Shown: in pieces, positions 15,317 to 23,790 of the stretch | Position numbering within the stretch: the first letter of the stretch is position 1 | Layout of the letters: the number at the start of each line of letters is the position of its first letter | Translations under genes and position numbers: made by a program | The notes under the pieces: model-generated | What the model was told of the DNA's origin: nothing | Seen by the model: the letters and a program-made list of their open reading frames with translations, nothing else | The model's database searches: none | Assembly: GCA_031398055.1 (NCBI GenBank) | Contig: JANNMS010000029.1 | Location: 30,519 to 94,518 of the forward strand | Direction of reading: 5' to 3' | Length of the DNA stretch: 64,000 nucleotides | Source: M3007 sp031398055 | GTDB lineage: Bacteria; Bacteroidota; Bacteroidia; Chitinophagales; Saprospiraceae

Positions 15317-17125
15317 ATGCGAAGTTTTTACCTCGGTTTTTCAATTTTCATCGTCCTTTTTTTTGAATTCGGCTGCCAAAAACCCAGCCCGAAAAACGCA
15401 ATTGCTTTGCCTTTTTCGAAAGAAAAAATCATGTCGCTCTCCCCGCAGGCACTTTTTGAAACGGCCAAAATCCTCGATCCGCCCGAACTGATCGACTCCG
15501 CTTTTCAAACCGTCATCCAAAATCACAGCGACCGCGAACAATTTGAAATCCTCCTGCCGTACCTCGTTTTTTACGATTCTCTGCGGGGCGAAGAGCCGTC
15601 GCCACAGGTTTTTATCTTGCAAGCAAAAGCACGGTTTTATCTGTTTTTGGGAAAATTGGACTCCTCGGATTTGTTGTACCGCCAGTCGCTGCCCATTTCA
15701 AAAAACCTAAAATATTTGAACGGGGAAGCACAGGCACAGTATGGCTTGGGCATGAATTCGCATTATCGAGGCGAGTACGCCAACAGTTCCAAATTTTTCG
15801 CCGATGCAAAATATTCGTACCAATTGGCGGGCGATTCGGCAGGGGTCAACCTTGTTGAAATCGGGGAGGCTGGCAATTTTTACAGGAACAAACAATGCGA
15901 TTTGACCTTGCAAACCGCAAAAACCGCAGCCCGTTGGTTTGCAAAACAAAAAGACTCGCTCGCTTTGGCCAATGCTTTCAACCTCGTTGCGCTCGGTTTT
16001 GAATGTCGGGGCGCACTGGATTCCGCCAATTTTTACCACCAAAACGCGCTCGTTTTGCGCTTGTCCAGAAATGATTTTCAGGGTGCCGGGGAAAGCATGA
16101 ACAATATTGCGGTGTTGAAAATGCGGGCAAAAAAATATGACGAGGCCATCGGTTTTTACAAAAACGCCATCGAATTGGTGGAAAAAACAAAGGACAAAAC
16201 CAACGTCAGCATGCTCCGCAGCAACCTCGGACGGAGCTACCAATACGTCGGGCAGTTTGAAAAAGCCGCCCAACTTTTCACCACCGCTTCCGAAGAACTC
16301 CGCGCCGCTGGGCAATTGGACGCCGCCGCCTACAACCTCGAACGCCTCGCCCAACTTCAAAGTGAAACCGGGAATTTCAAACTTTCCCTCCGGTATTATT
16401 TGGATAGCAAAGCCCTGCGCGATTCTTTTCTCGAAAAACAAAGCCATGATTTTGTCCAAAAATTGGCCGCCGCACAAAATGAAAGCCGCCTCGCGCAGTT
16501 GGCCGTCCGGCAAAAAAACATCCGGTTGACCGTCGTCATTTCTTCGGCTGCCGTCGCGTTCATCGCTTTGACCCTGTTTTTTTGGTTTTTTCGCCTCCGC
16601 CAAAAACAAAAACTGCTCGCCGGCGAACGAAAACTGATTGATTTGCAGGAAAAAGAAAAAGTGAAAGACCTCGAACTGGCGCGCCTCGAACTCGCCATCG
16701 GGCAAAAACGCCTCGACGAAACGTCCTCGAAACTGGCGGAAAAAACAAATTTGGTGGAAGAATTGACTGCCATTTTGGCGCAACACCGGGCATTTGGCGT
16801 TGCCGCCTCGCGAGAGGTCGAACGTTCGCTGACCAATTTATATGGTATGCAAATCTTGACCAACGACGACTGGAAAATTTTCAGAAACCAATTTGAACAA
16901 ACCAATCCCGGCATCATCCAACAAATCAAAAACCATTTCCCCGAAATTTCCGACGCCGAACTGCGGCTCGTTTTGTTGCTAAAAATGGGCATCCGCTCCA
17001 AAGAAATCGGCGTGATGCTCGGCATTTCGACCGACAGCGTCAGCAAAACGCGGCATCGGCTGCGGCGCAGATTGGGGCTCGGGGAAAGCGAAAAATTGGA
17101 AGAGTTTATTCAACAGATTGATTAA
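15317..17125 (+). CDS. TPR lipoprotein with C-terminal LuxR-like helix-turn-helix
   Basis: From the ATG at 15317 the product has 602 residues. The open frame begins earlier, but this start gives a clean lipoprotein signal (FIVLFFEFGC). Residues about 90-370 are helical tetratricopeptide-type repeats (AQYGLGMNSHYRGEYANSSK, AGESMNNIAVLKMRAKKYDEA, NLGRSYQYVGQFEKA). A transmembrane helix at about 403-425 (TVVISSAAVAFIALTLFFWFF) precedes a coiled coil (about 430-500) and a C-terminal helix-turn-helix (about 548-588: AELRLVLLLKMGIRSKEIGV, then MLGISTDSVSKTRHRLRRRL). This layout is common among Bacteroidota membrane-tethered regulators that sense outside signals through TPRs. It is divergent from a T9SS cargo gene, which it might control (inference). 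Confidence 0.85.
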   Translation: MRSFYLGFSIFIVLFFEFGCQKPSPKNAIALPFSKEKIMSLSPQALFETAKILDPPELIDSAFQTVIQNHSDREQFEILLPYLVFYDSLRGEEPSPQVFILQAKARFYLFLGKLDSSDLLYRQSLPISKNLKYLNGEAQAQYGLGMNSHYRGEYANSSKFFADAKYSYQLAGDSAGVNLVEIGEAGNFYRNKQCDLTLQTAKTAARWFAKQKDSLALANAFNLVALGFECRGALDSANFYHQNALVLRLSRNDFQGAGESMNNIAVLKMRAKKYDEAIGFYKNAIELVEKTKDKTNVSMLRSNLGRSYQYVGQFEKAAQLFTTASEELRAAGQLDAAAYNLERLAQLQSETGNFKLSLRYYLDSKALRDSFLEKQSHDFVQKLAAAQNESRLAQLAVRQKNIRLTVVISSAAVAFIALTLFFWFFRLRQKQKLLAGERKLIDLQEKEKVKDLELARLELAIGQKRLDETSSKLAEKTNLVEELTAILAQHRAFGVAASREVERSLTNLYGMQILTNDDWKIFRNQFEQTNPGIIQQIKNHFPEISDAELRLVLLLKMGIRSKEIGVMLGISTDSVSKTRHRLRRRLGLGESEKLEEFIQQID

Positions 17126-17170
17126 ATACCTTGTACTTTTACCCAAAACAACGAGTAAACTGGCAACTTC

Positions 17171-17617
17171 ATGCTTCAATTTGACCCAAACGGCTATCTG
17201 ATACCCCCAGAAATCATCGAAACGACTTTGGCAGATTTTGAAAAAACATTTTCAAACAACTACCACCGCTCGATGCTGTTTCAAGGTTACCTTGATTTTA
17301 TTTTGGAACTGAAACGGTGGCAACCCAAAAAATTTGTCCAATGGGTGAACGGTAGTTTTACGACCACCAACCCGCAGCCCAACGATATTGATATCGTGAC
17401 TTTTTTGCCTTTCGACCTAAAATTTATGCAAGACGAATTTTATGTCGGGGTGAAAAAGAATTTTCGGCGGCGGGGTTTGGATTGTCATTTTGTACCTGTT
17501 TATCCAGAAACACATCCCATGTTTTTTCGGTTTGAACAAGACAAAATCCAGTGGTTTCTAACTTTTTCAAGCGACAGAAATGGCACTGAAAAAGGATTAA
17601 TTCAACTCAATTTTTAA
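17171..17617 (+). CDS. Nucleotidyltransferase-like protein (DUF6932-type)
   Basis: A 148-residue protein. The stretch VQWVNGSFTTTNPQPNDIDI carries GS followed by a spaced DID, the metal-binding pattern of nucleotidyltransferase-fold proteins; it reminds me of the DUF6932 family. A TACTTTTA box at 17134-17141 is a possible promoter. The next gene starts only 6 bp after its stop, so the two form a unit. Whether this is a toxin-antitoxin-like nucleotidyltransferase pair or a metabolic enzyme cannot be told. The fold assignment rests on one motif. Confidence 0.65.
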   Translation: MLQFDPNGYLIPPEIIETTLADFEKTFSNNYHRSMLFQGYLDFILELKRWQPKKFVQWVNGSFTTTNPQPNDIDIVTFLPFDLKFMQDEFYVGVKKNFRRRGLDCHFVPVYPETHPMFFRFEQDKIQWFLTFSSDRNGTEKGLIQLNF

Positions 17618-17623
17618 AAAAAA

Positions 17624-17881
17624 ATGGAGGCTCAAATCATTCAAAAATCTGAAAAAACGACCGACGCAACGCCCGAAACAACTTGGTTGCGCCCAATCGT
17701 ACACACGATAAAAACATTAGCCAGAATTGGGGAACACATCAAATTTCATCAATCTTACCCCGAACCCGATGACATTTCAATCGGAGAATGGCAAGAAGTC
17801 CGCGCCGACCTCACCCGGCAACTCGTCGAAATGCTCGCCGAGGTCGGGGTAAAATTGCAAATCCCAGCCGAAGCGGCTTGA
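17624..17881 (+). CDS. Small hypothetical protein paired with the nucleotidyltransferase-like gene
   Basis: An 85-residue, mostly acidic and helical protein that I do not recognise (MEAQIIQKSEKTTDATPETT, later ISIGEWQEVRADLTRQLVEM). It starts 6 bp after the preceding stop codon and is followed within 10 bp by a strong intrinsic terminator, so the two genes form a closed bicistronic unit. The position is that of a partner protein. It is shorter than typical HEPN partners of minimal nucleotidyltransferases and lacks an obvious RxxxxH motif. Confidence 0.65.
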   Translation: MEAQIIQKSEKTTDATPETTWLRPIVHTIKTLARIGEHIKFHQSYPEPDDISIGEWQEVRADLTRQLVEMLAEVGVKLQIPAEAA

Positions 17882-17890
17882 AAATTTTGA

Positions 17891-17928
17891 ACGACCGGGC
17901 AGCGTGTGCTGCCCGGTCGTTTTGTTTC
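17891..17928 (+). terminator. Intrinsic terminator of the nucleotidyltransferase-like unit
   Basis: A perfect 13-bp stem (ACGACCGGGCAGC with its complement, arms 17891-17903 and 17908-17920), a GTGT loop and a TTTTGTTT tail. A close relative of this stem sequence follows the giant adhesin gene at 50171. Confidence 0.85.
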
Positions 17929-17998
17929 TGGGATGATTTTGGATAAAAAAAACAACCCAATTTTCCAACCTTTGCCACTCAAAAAATCACCGAAAAAT

Positions 17999-19585
17999 AT
18001 GCAGCACAACATCGTCGGCCACCAAATTTTCACAAAATCCACCGAATCCATCGCCGGTTTTGACCCTGCGACCCGTCAATTTTTGCCCGAAAAATTCCCC
18101 GTCGCTACTTTTGAAATGGCCGATTTGGCTTTGCAAAAAGCGACCGCTGCGTTCCATATTTTTGGAAAAATGCCCGGCAAGCAACGCGCCATTTTCCTGC
18201 GTGCCATCGCCGAAGAAATTGAAAATCTCGGCAACTCGCTCATCAAAAAAGCGATAGCCGAAACCGGACTGCCCGAGCCTCGGCTGGTTGGCGAGCGCAG
18301 CCGGACCGTCGGCCAACTTCGGATGTTCGCACAACTTTTGGACGAGGGCAGTTTCGCCGAAGCTGTCATTGACACCGCGCTGCCCGACCGCCAACCGCTG
18401 CCGCGTGCCGACATCCGCCGGGTGCTCGTGCCGACAGGGTCAGTGGTCGTTTTTTCGGTCTCGAATTTTCCGTTGGCCTATTCGACGGCGGGCGGCGATG
18501 TCGCTTCGGCACTCGCTGCGGGTTGTCCGGTGATTGTCAAAGCGCACGAAAGTCATCCCGGAACGCACGCGCTCGTCGCCGATGCCGTCCGGGCGGCTGC
18601 CGAAAAAACGGGGATGCCCGACGGTGTTTTTTCATCGCTTTTTGGGCGCGGTTTTGCGCTCGGCAAATATTTGGTGGAGCATCCTTTGACAAAAAATGTG
18701 GCGTTCACCGGTTCGCAGGCCGGTGGCCGTGCGCTTTTTGACATGGCTGCAGCGCGACCTGAACCGATTCCGGTTTTTGCAGAAATGAGCAGCACGAACC
18801 CCGTTTTTCTGTTGCCAGAAAAAATTTCGGCAAATTCTGAAAACGTCGCCCGGCAACTTGCCGCTTCGATAAATATCAACGCGGGCCAATTTTGCACCTG
18901 CCCAGGCCTGATTTTTTTATTGGAAAATGCCGACACCCCGCAGTTTTTGGAGAATTTGAAAACGGCTTTCGCCACTTTTGCCCCGGTGACGATGCTCAAC
19001 CCCGGTATTTTTCAAAATTTTGAAAAAAAGAAAACTGACGCGCTTGCTGAAAAAACAGTTTCCACCGAATTTGCCGCGACCCGCGACTCGGAAAAATTAT
19101 CAGGTTTTGCGGCGGTTGCCAGTGTTTTTGGAAAGGATTTTTTGAAAAACCCAAAATTGCAGGACGAAGTTTTTGGCCCGTTTTCGCTGGTCGTTCGATG
19201 TAAAAACAAATCAGAAATGTTGAAAATCGCCGAGATTTTGGAAGGCCAACTGACCGCCACAATTTGGGCAGCCGATTCAGAAATGAAACGCTGGACAGAC
19301 CTTTTTGAAATTTTGGAAAGAAAAGCAGGCCGCCTGATTTTCAACGGTGTGCCAACGGGTTTGGAAGTTTGTGCGGCCATCCACCACGGCGGACCGTATC
19401 CTGCGACGACCGACGGGCGATTTACGGCAGTCGGGTCGGGGGCGATTCGGCGGTTTTTGCGCCCCGTTTGTTTTCAGAATTTCCCGGAAAAAATGTTGCC
19501 CGCCGCGCTGCGAAATTCAAATCCACTGAAAATCTGGCGTTTGGTCAATGGCGAATGGACGAAGCAAAAGATTAAAAAGGGGTAA
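17999..19585 (+). CDS. Aldehyde dehydrogenase, ketoglutarate-semialdehyde dehydrogenase type
   Basis: 528 residues from the ATG at 17999; the open frame extends upstream through a terminator, so this later start is preferred. Family features are VPTGSVVVFSVSNFPLAYST, VIVKAHESHPGTH, the active-site Glu in FAEMSSTNPVF (E262), the catalytic Cys in GQFCTCPGL (C299) and the EVFGPFSLVV segment. The length (about 525) and these motifs resemble 2,5-dioxovalerate (alpha-ketoglutarate semialdehyde) dehydrogenases, which oxidise the semialdehyde to 2-oxoglutarate with NAD(P) in pentose/sugar-acid or hydroxyproline breakdown. No other gene of such a pathway is in the window, so the physiological substrate is open. 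Confidence 0.9.
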   Translation: MQHNIVGHQIFTKSTESIAGFDPATRQFLPEKFPVATFEMADLALQKATAAFHIFGKMPGKQRAIFLRAIAEEIENLGNSLIKKAIAETGLPEPRLVGERSRTVGQLRMFAQLLDEGSFAEAVIDTALPDRQPLPRADIRRVLVPTGSVVVFSVSNFPLAYSTAGGDVASALAAGCPVIVKAHESHPGTHALVADAVRAAAEKTGMPDGVFSSLFGRGFALGKYLVEHPLTKNVAFTGSQAGGRALFDMAAARPEPIPVFAEMSSTNPVFLLPEKISANSENVARQLAASININAGQFCTCPGLIFLLENADTPQFLENLKTAFATFAPVTMLNPGIFQNFEKKKTDALAEKTVSTEFAATRDSEKLSGFAAVASVFGKDFLKNPKLQDEVFGPFSLVVRCKNKSEMLKIAEILEGQLTATIWAADSEMKRWTDLFEILERKAGRLIFNGVPTGLEVCAAIHHGGPYPATTDGRFTAVGSGAIRRFLRPVCFQNFPEKMLPAALRNSNPLKIWRLVNGEWTKQKIKKG

Positions 19586-19597
19586 AAAAAGGTGGGA

Positions 19598-19640
19598 ATA
19601 AGACTTTGGCAAAACCGCTGCGGTTTTGCCAAAGTCTTAT
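19598..19640. terminator. Perfect 20-bp-stem hairpin between convergent genes
   Basis: Arms 19598-19617 and 19621-19640 are exact reverse complements with a 3-nt loop (CTG). It lies between the 3' ends of the aldehyde dehydrogenase gene (plus) and the S1C protease gene (minus), so a bidirectional terminator role is likely. Confidence 0.65.
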
Positions 19641-19665
19641 AAAAGTTGACAAATCGGTAAAATCG

Positions 19666-20628
19666 TCACCCCATTTCTCCCGGCCGCACCCCAAAACTTT
19701 TCAAATTCCCGTCCCGCAAAACCCAAATTTGAATCTCTCGCCCGATGCTTTCCGCGCCCAAAAACTTGTGCAAATCGTCAATCGAATCCAGCGGTTTTCC
19801 CTCAAATTGGACAATCACATCGCCGCTGCGCAGCCCGGCGAGCGCGGCGGGGCTGTTATTTTCCATATTTTGAACCAAAATCCCACCTTTTGTGGGCAGT
19901 TGCATCGCGTTTGTCCATTTTGGCGGCAGCGGTACGGCTTGCGCCGAAATGCCGATGTAGCCGCGCCGAACCTTGCCTTTGAGCATCAATTGGCCGACGA
20001 CAAACTCCGCCAAATTCGAGGCCACCGCAAAACACAAACCCTGCCCCTGCAAAATCATCGCCGTGTTCACCCCGATCACTTGGCCGAAAGAATTGACCAG
20101 CGGGCCGCCCGAATTTCCGGGGTTCAAAGCCGCGTCTGTTTGAATCACGTCGTCGATCAGCCGCCCGGTTTGCGTCCGCAGCGTCCGGCCGAGTGCCGAA
20201 ACGACGCCCGCCGTCAAAGAATATTGAAAACCAAATGGGTTGCCGATGGCAATCGCGATTTGCCCGACCTGCAACAATTTGCTCGAACCAAAAGTGGCGG
20301 TCGCCAAATTCCGACCGTCAATTTTGACCACCGCGATGTCCGTCGCCGGGTCGTCGCCGATGATTTGGGCGGTGTAAATACTGCCGTCGGGCAGGCTGGC
20401 TTCGATGTTTTTCGCGCCCGAAACGACGTGGCTGTTCGTCACCAAAAAACCGTCGGTCGAAATCAGAAAACCGCTGCCCGTGTTGTCGGCAGGCTGGTTT
20501 TGGCGCGGCGGTTGCGGTTTTTGGACTTTCAAATGGACGACCGTTTTGCTCACTTTTTGGGCGACTTGCACGACGGTCTGCGAATAGGCATCCAACAATT
20601 GGCCGTCGCGGGCTGTGATATTTTCCAT
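19666..20628 (-). CDS. S1C (DegP/HtrA-like) serine protease with one PDZ domain
   Basis: 320 residues from the ATG at 20626-20628. The trypsin-like domain has its catalytic triad in place: His in LVTNSHVVS (H67), Asp in PATDIAVVK (D97) and Ser in LNPGNSGGPL (S173). A single PDZ domain fills about 230-320 (GYIGISAQAVPLPPKW ... SPAALAGLRSGDVIVQFEGK). No signal peptide is visible at this start, so a cytoplasmic location is possible; earlier in-frame starts would overlap the DUF433 gene. Family members degrade or refold damaged proteins. The DUF433 gene lies 77 bp upstream on the same strand. Confidence 0.9.
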   Translation of the reverse strand: MENITARDGQLLDAYSQTVVQVAQKVSKTVVHLKVQKPQPPRQNQPADNTGSGFLISTDGFLVTNSHVVSGAKNIEASLPDGSIYTAQIIGDDPATDIAVVKIDGRNLATATFGSSKLLQVGQIAIAIGNPFGFQYSLTAGVVSALGRTLRTQTGRLIDDVIQTDAALNPGNSGGPLVNSFGQVIGVNTAMILQGQGLCFAVASNLAEFVVGQLMLKGKVRRGYIGISAQAVPLPPKWTNAMQLPTKGGILVQNMENNSPAALAGLRSGDVIVQFEGKPLDSIDDLHKFLGAESIGREIQIWVLRDGNLKSFGVRPGEMG

Positions 20629-20705
20629 GAAAAATTTAGATTTTGGAAAATCGTGGGCGAGAATTGTGCCAGCGGGGGAGTGGCTGACAAAATGGCGGGA
20701 GAAAT

Positions 20706-20903
20706 TTAAACCGCAAAAAGAATGCAAGCATTGATATCGTCCCGCTCCAAAAACGGGTAATCCGCCAAAATTTCGGCGTGCGTCATGTCCCCGGCCAGCA
20801 GTTCCAACATCTGAGAAACGGTGAACCGCATCTGCCGGATGCAAGGTTTCCCCTTGCAAACGTTCGGGTTGATGGTGATTCTTTCGAGCAGTTTTTTATT
20901 CAT
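20706..20903 (-). CDS. DUF433 domain protein (VapB45-like antitoxin family)
   Basis: A 65-residue protein. The opening ERITINPNVCKGKPCIRQMR and the following FTVSQMLELLAGDMTHAEIL and ADYPFLERDDINACILFA match the DUF433 winged-helix family. Some members are antitoxins of PIN-type toxins, but many are orphans. No PIN-domain toxin gene is adjacent here. It is slightly shorter than usual at the C-terminus. Confidence 0.85.
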   Translation of the reverse strand: MNKKLLERITINPNVCKGKPCIRQMRFTVSQMLELLAGDMTHAEILADYPFLERDDINACILFAV

Positions 20904-20977
20904 TTTTCAAAAATTTAAAGAAAAATAGCCTTGTTTGGTCGTGCAAGTTTAGGGGTTTTTCAGCCAATCGAAAAAAA

Positions 20978-21391
20978 TCAGGCCATTTCCACCGCCGCAT
21001 CCATCGAAATTTCCCCCGTCAAAATCCGCTGCACCGGGCATTTATCCGCCACCGCGACCAATTTTCCACGCTGCTCATCGGTCAAATCGCCCGTCAATTT
21101 TACCTGCGTTTTGATTTGGGTAAAAGTTTTGCCGTCCCGTTTTTCAGTTTCCATTTCACAAAAAACGTCCACGTCGTCGAGTGTTGTCCAACCTTGCCGC
21201 CGGGCAAAAAACCGGATGGTCATGGCTTTGCAGGCCGACAAACTGGCCAAAAGCAGTTCGCTGGGACTGAAACCAAGGCCTGTCCCGTTCAATTCGATGG
21301 GTTCGTCGGCGAGGTAGCCGTGCGTTTTTCCGGCCAAAATTGTTTGGAAACCGGTAGGGATGTTTTTGGCGGAGATGGTGGTTTTGCTCAT
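20978..21391 (-). CDS. OsmC/Ohr-family protein
   Basis: 137 residues. The two conserved cysteines of the OsmC family are present in LASLSACKAMTIR (C54) and VADKCPVQRIL (C118), and the typical GTGLGFSPSELLLASL segment precedes the first. Family proteins are thiol peroxidases that reduce organic hydroperoxides; the closest pattern is the YhfA-like OsmC group rather than Ohr, so peroxide specificity is uncertain. It is monocistronic and divergent from the vWA gene, with a candidate -7 box 32 bp upstream. Confidence 0.9.
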   Translation of the reverse strand: MSKTTISAKNIPTGFQTILAGKTHGYLADEPIELNGTGLGFSPSELLLASLSACKAMTIRFFARRQGWTTLDDVDVFCEMETEKRDGKTFTQIKTQVKLTGDLTDEQRGKLVAVADKCPVQRILTGEISMDAAVEMA

Positions 21392-21422
21392 TTTTTTATT
21401 GAAAAATTTAAAAGTGATGCGT

Positions 21423-21430
21423 CAAAAGTA
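21423..21430 (-). promoter_or_regulatory. Candidate osmC promoter -7 box
   Basis: On the minus strand the sequence is TACTTTTG, matching TAnnTTTG, 32 bp before the OsmC-family start codon. No convincing -33 element was found. Confidence 0.4.
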
Positions 21431-21634
21431 GCCAATTCTTCAATTTTAAAATTTTCCCTGCGCCACTGTGTAATTTTTTTCAAAAAAAACATCCCACCAA
21501 AAATGCGGTTCCGGCGCGACCCGCCCGCCGCATTTTTCCTTTCCTTTTTATCCATTTGCCCAAACTGTGCTGTTTTTATCTGAGTTGGAATGCTCGGAAA
21601 ATCACCTTTTTTTCATCAAAAAAATTTTTCAGCC

Positions 21635-23656
21635 ATGCGAAATCTTTTTTTTCTCGCACTCACTTTTTGCCTCGCGGCAAATGTTTACCACCCAACTTCC
21701 ACCTCCATTTTGACTGGAAAAGTCAAAGATTTTGACACCGGCGAAGACCTCGTCGGCGCATCGGTCAAAATTTTGAAAGGCACAGATTTGGTGCGCGGCG
21801 GCGTGACCAATTACGATGGCGAGTACCGTTTTACGGGTCTCGAACCCGGGATTTACGATGTCGAAGTGAGTTACACGGGTTATCAAAATGAAAGAATTAC
21901 GAACGTGCAGGTTTTGGATGGACAAATTAATTATTTGGATGTCAAATTGAAAACCGGGCAAGCACTTCAAGAAGTCGTCATCAAAGAATACAAAATTCCG
22001 CTAATTTCAAAAGAAGAGACGAGCGGCGGCCAAACTTTGACTTCCCAAACCATCCGAAACCTGCCGTCCCGAAACGTGAATGCCATCGTGGCAACTTCCG
22101 CAGGCGCGACTTCGGTTGACGGCCCAGCAGTGAACATCCGAGGTTCGCGCTCGCCTGCCGACATTATTTATGTTGATGGAATTCAGGTTGCTGGAAAGCC
22201 AGCGCCGAGTCAGCATTTTTCAAAAAAAGAAAAAAAACGAGCCGAAAAACGGGAGCAAAAAATCACGGCCGACACGATTTTTCCCGACGAATCGAACCGC
22301 GAACAGTACAATCAAATCATCGAAAACCCATTTTTGGATGCCGAAAAAACGCCCATTTCCACTTTTTCAATTGACGTGGACGTGGCGTCGTACTCCAACA
22401 TCCGCCGTTTTTTGGACGACGACGAAATGCCGCCCGCCGACGCCGTCCGCATCGAAGAAATGCTCAATTATTTTGACTATGACTACCCAAAACCAACTGA
22501 AAATCAAGCGTTCCGGGCCGTGACCGAACTCGGAATTTGCCCATGGCAGCCCGAAAACCGCCTGCTTTTGGTCGCATTGCAAGGCCGTGAAATGGACGCC
22601 GGGCAGTTGCCGCCGAGCAATTTTGTGTTTTTGGTGGATGTCTCGGGGAGCATGAACGAGGTCAATAAATTGCCGCTCGTCAAAACTTCGCTCGAACTTT
22701 TGACCGAAAATTTGAGGCCGATTGACCGCGTTTCGATGGTCGTTTATGCCGGGGCTGCGGGTCTCGTTTTGCCACCGACGGCTGGAAATGAAAAGGCACG
22801 CATCCGGGCAGCCATCCAAAATTTGAATGCGGGCGGAAGCACGGCGGGCGGCGCGGGCATCGAATTGGCCTACAAAATTGCACATGAAAATTTCATGAAA
22901 AATGGCAACAACCGGGTCGTTTTGTGCACCGATGGCGACTTCAATGTGGGCGTGTCGAGCGAGGCAGATTTGACGCAACTGATTGAAAAACAAAGAGAAA
23001 CGGGTGTTTATCTTTCTGTTTTGGGTTTCGGAACTGGAAATTATCAAGATGGAAAAATGCAGGCTCTCGCCGACAAAGGCAACGGAAATCATGCCTACAT
23101 TGATGGTCTGGCCGAGGCCAAAAAAGTGATGGTCAAAGAGTTTGGCGGGTCGTTTTTTACCATCGCAAAAGATGTAAAATTGCAACTCGATTTCAACCCG
23201 GCGGCGGTCGAAAGTTACCGTTTGATTGGCTACGAAAACCGGATGTTGGCCGCCGAGGATTTTGAAAATGATAAAAAAGATGCCGGTGAACTCGGCGTCG
23301 GCCACCGCGTGACGGCACTTTACGAAATCAAACCGAGGCACGACGACCGCGAACACACACATTTGATGGACTTAAAATTTCGGTTCAAAAAACCGTCGGG
23401 CAACGCGCCGAGCGAGTTGATTGAACAAAAAGTAGCCGAAATTCCGGCCATCGAAATGTCTGAAAATTTCAGGTTGGCCGCCGCAGTCGCCGAGTTTGGT
23501 TTGCTGCTGCGCGATTCAAAATTTAAGGGAAATGCGAGTTGGAAAACTTGCCTCGTTGCCGCAAAAACGGCGGCGAAAAATGACCGGAATGGCTACCGGA
23601 AAGAATTGGTGGAGTTGATTGAAATGGCAGAAGAAGTTGCCGCCGAGCGGAAATAA
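21635..23656 (+). CDS. Exported von Willebrand A protein with carboxypeptidase-like and TonB-plug-like N-terminus
   Basis: 673 residues from the ATG at 21635. A signal peptide (MRNLFFLALTFCLAANVY) precedes a CarboxypepD_reg-like domain (about 25-110: ILTGKVKDFDTGEDLVGASV). A segment typical of TonB plug domains follows (about 145-185: NLPSRNVNAIVATSAGATSV, VNIRGSRSPADIIYVDGI), although no barrel is present. The rest is a YfbK-type protein: the N-terminal region with TPISTFSIDVDVASYSNIRR, a vWA domain whose MIDAS motif is FLVDVSGSM (near residue 335), and a DUF3520-like C-terminus. It is probably a surface or periplasmic protein that binds metal and a protein partner. The neighbouring DUF4139 gene is codirectional but separated by a long hairpin. 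Confidence 0.85.
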   Translation: MRNLFFLALTFCLAANVYHPTSTSILTGKVKDFDTGEDLVGASVKILKGTDLVRGGVTNYDGEYRFTGLEPGIYDVEVSYTGYQNERITNVQVLDGQINYLDVKLKTGQALQEVVIKEYKIPLISKEETSGGQTLTSQTIRNLPSRNVNAIVATSAGATSVDGPAVNIRGSRSPADIIYVDGIQVAGKPAPSQHFSKKEKKRAEKREQKITADTIFPDESNREQYNQIIENPFLDAEKTPISTFSIDVDVASYSNIRRFLDDDEMPPADAVRIEEMLNYFDYDYPKPTENQAFRAVTELGICPWQPENRLLLVALQGREMDAGQLPPSNFVFLVDVSGSMNEVNKLPLVKTSLELLTENLRPIDRVSMVVYAGAAGLVLPPTAGNEKARIRAAIQNLNAGGSTAGGAGIELAYKIAHENFMKNGNNRVVLCTDGDFNVGVSSEADLTQLIEKQRETGVYLSVLGFGTGNYQDGKMQALADKGNGNHAYIDGLAEAKKVMVKEFGGSFFTIAKDVKLQLDFNPAAVESYRLIGYENRMLAAEDFENDKKDAGELGVGHRVTALYEIKPRHDDREHTHLMDLKFRFKKPSGNAPSELIEQKVAEIPAIEMSENFRLAAAVAEFGLLLRDSKFKGNASWKTCLVAAKTAAKNDRNGYRKELVELIEMAEEVAAERK

Positions 23657-23745
23657 TTGGAACACGGATTAAAAGGATTGGACACGGATTTAAAAAAAAC
23701 ACCTGAAAATCCGTGTCCAATCCGTTTAATCCGTGTTCCAATTAT
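23653..23745. terminator. 39-bp-stem inverted repeat between vWA and DUF4139 genes
   Basis: Arms 23653-23691 and 23707-23745 pair over 39 bp with one mismatch and a 15-nt loop. The arms contain repeated ATCCGTG words. It begins inside the vWA stop region and ends 45 bp before the DUF4139 ATG. Confidence 0.65.
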
Positions 23746-23790
23746 CATCAGGTTTCCACGTTTGAGCCACATTTTTCAAATAAAAATATC

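Noticed and set aside
15707..16786. Minus-strand open frame of 359 codons
   Set aside because: Antisense shadow of the TPR/HTH regulator gene.
17906..17998. Earlier starts for the aldehyde dehydrogenase
   Set aside because: They fall in or next to the intrinsic terminator and add a segment not seen in the family.
19606..20709. Plus-strand open frame of 367 codons
   Set aside because: It lies antisense to the S1C protease, whose catalytic triad is intact; its translation is low in recognisable structure.
22367..23362. Minus-strand open frame of 331 codons
   Set aside because: Antisense shadow of the vWA domain gene.
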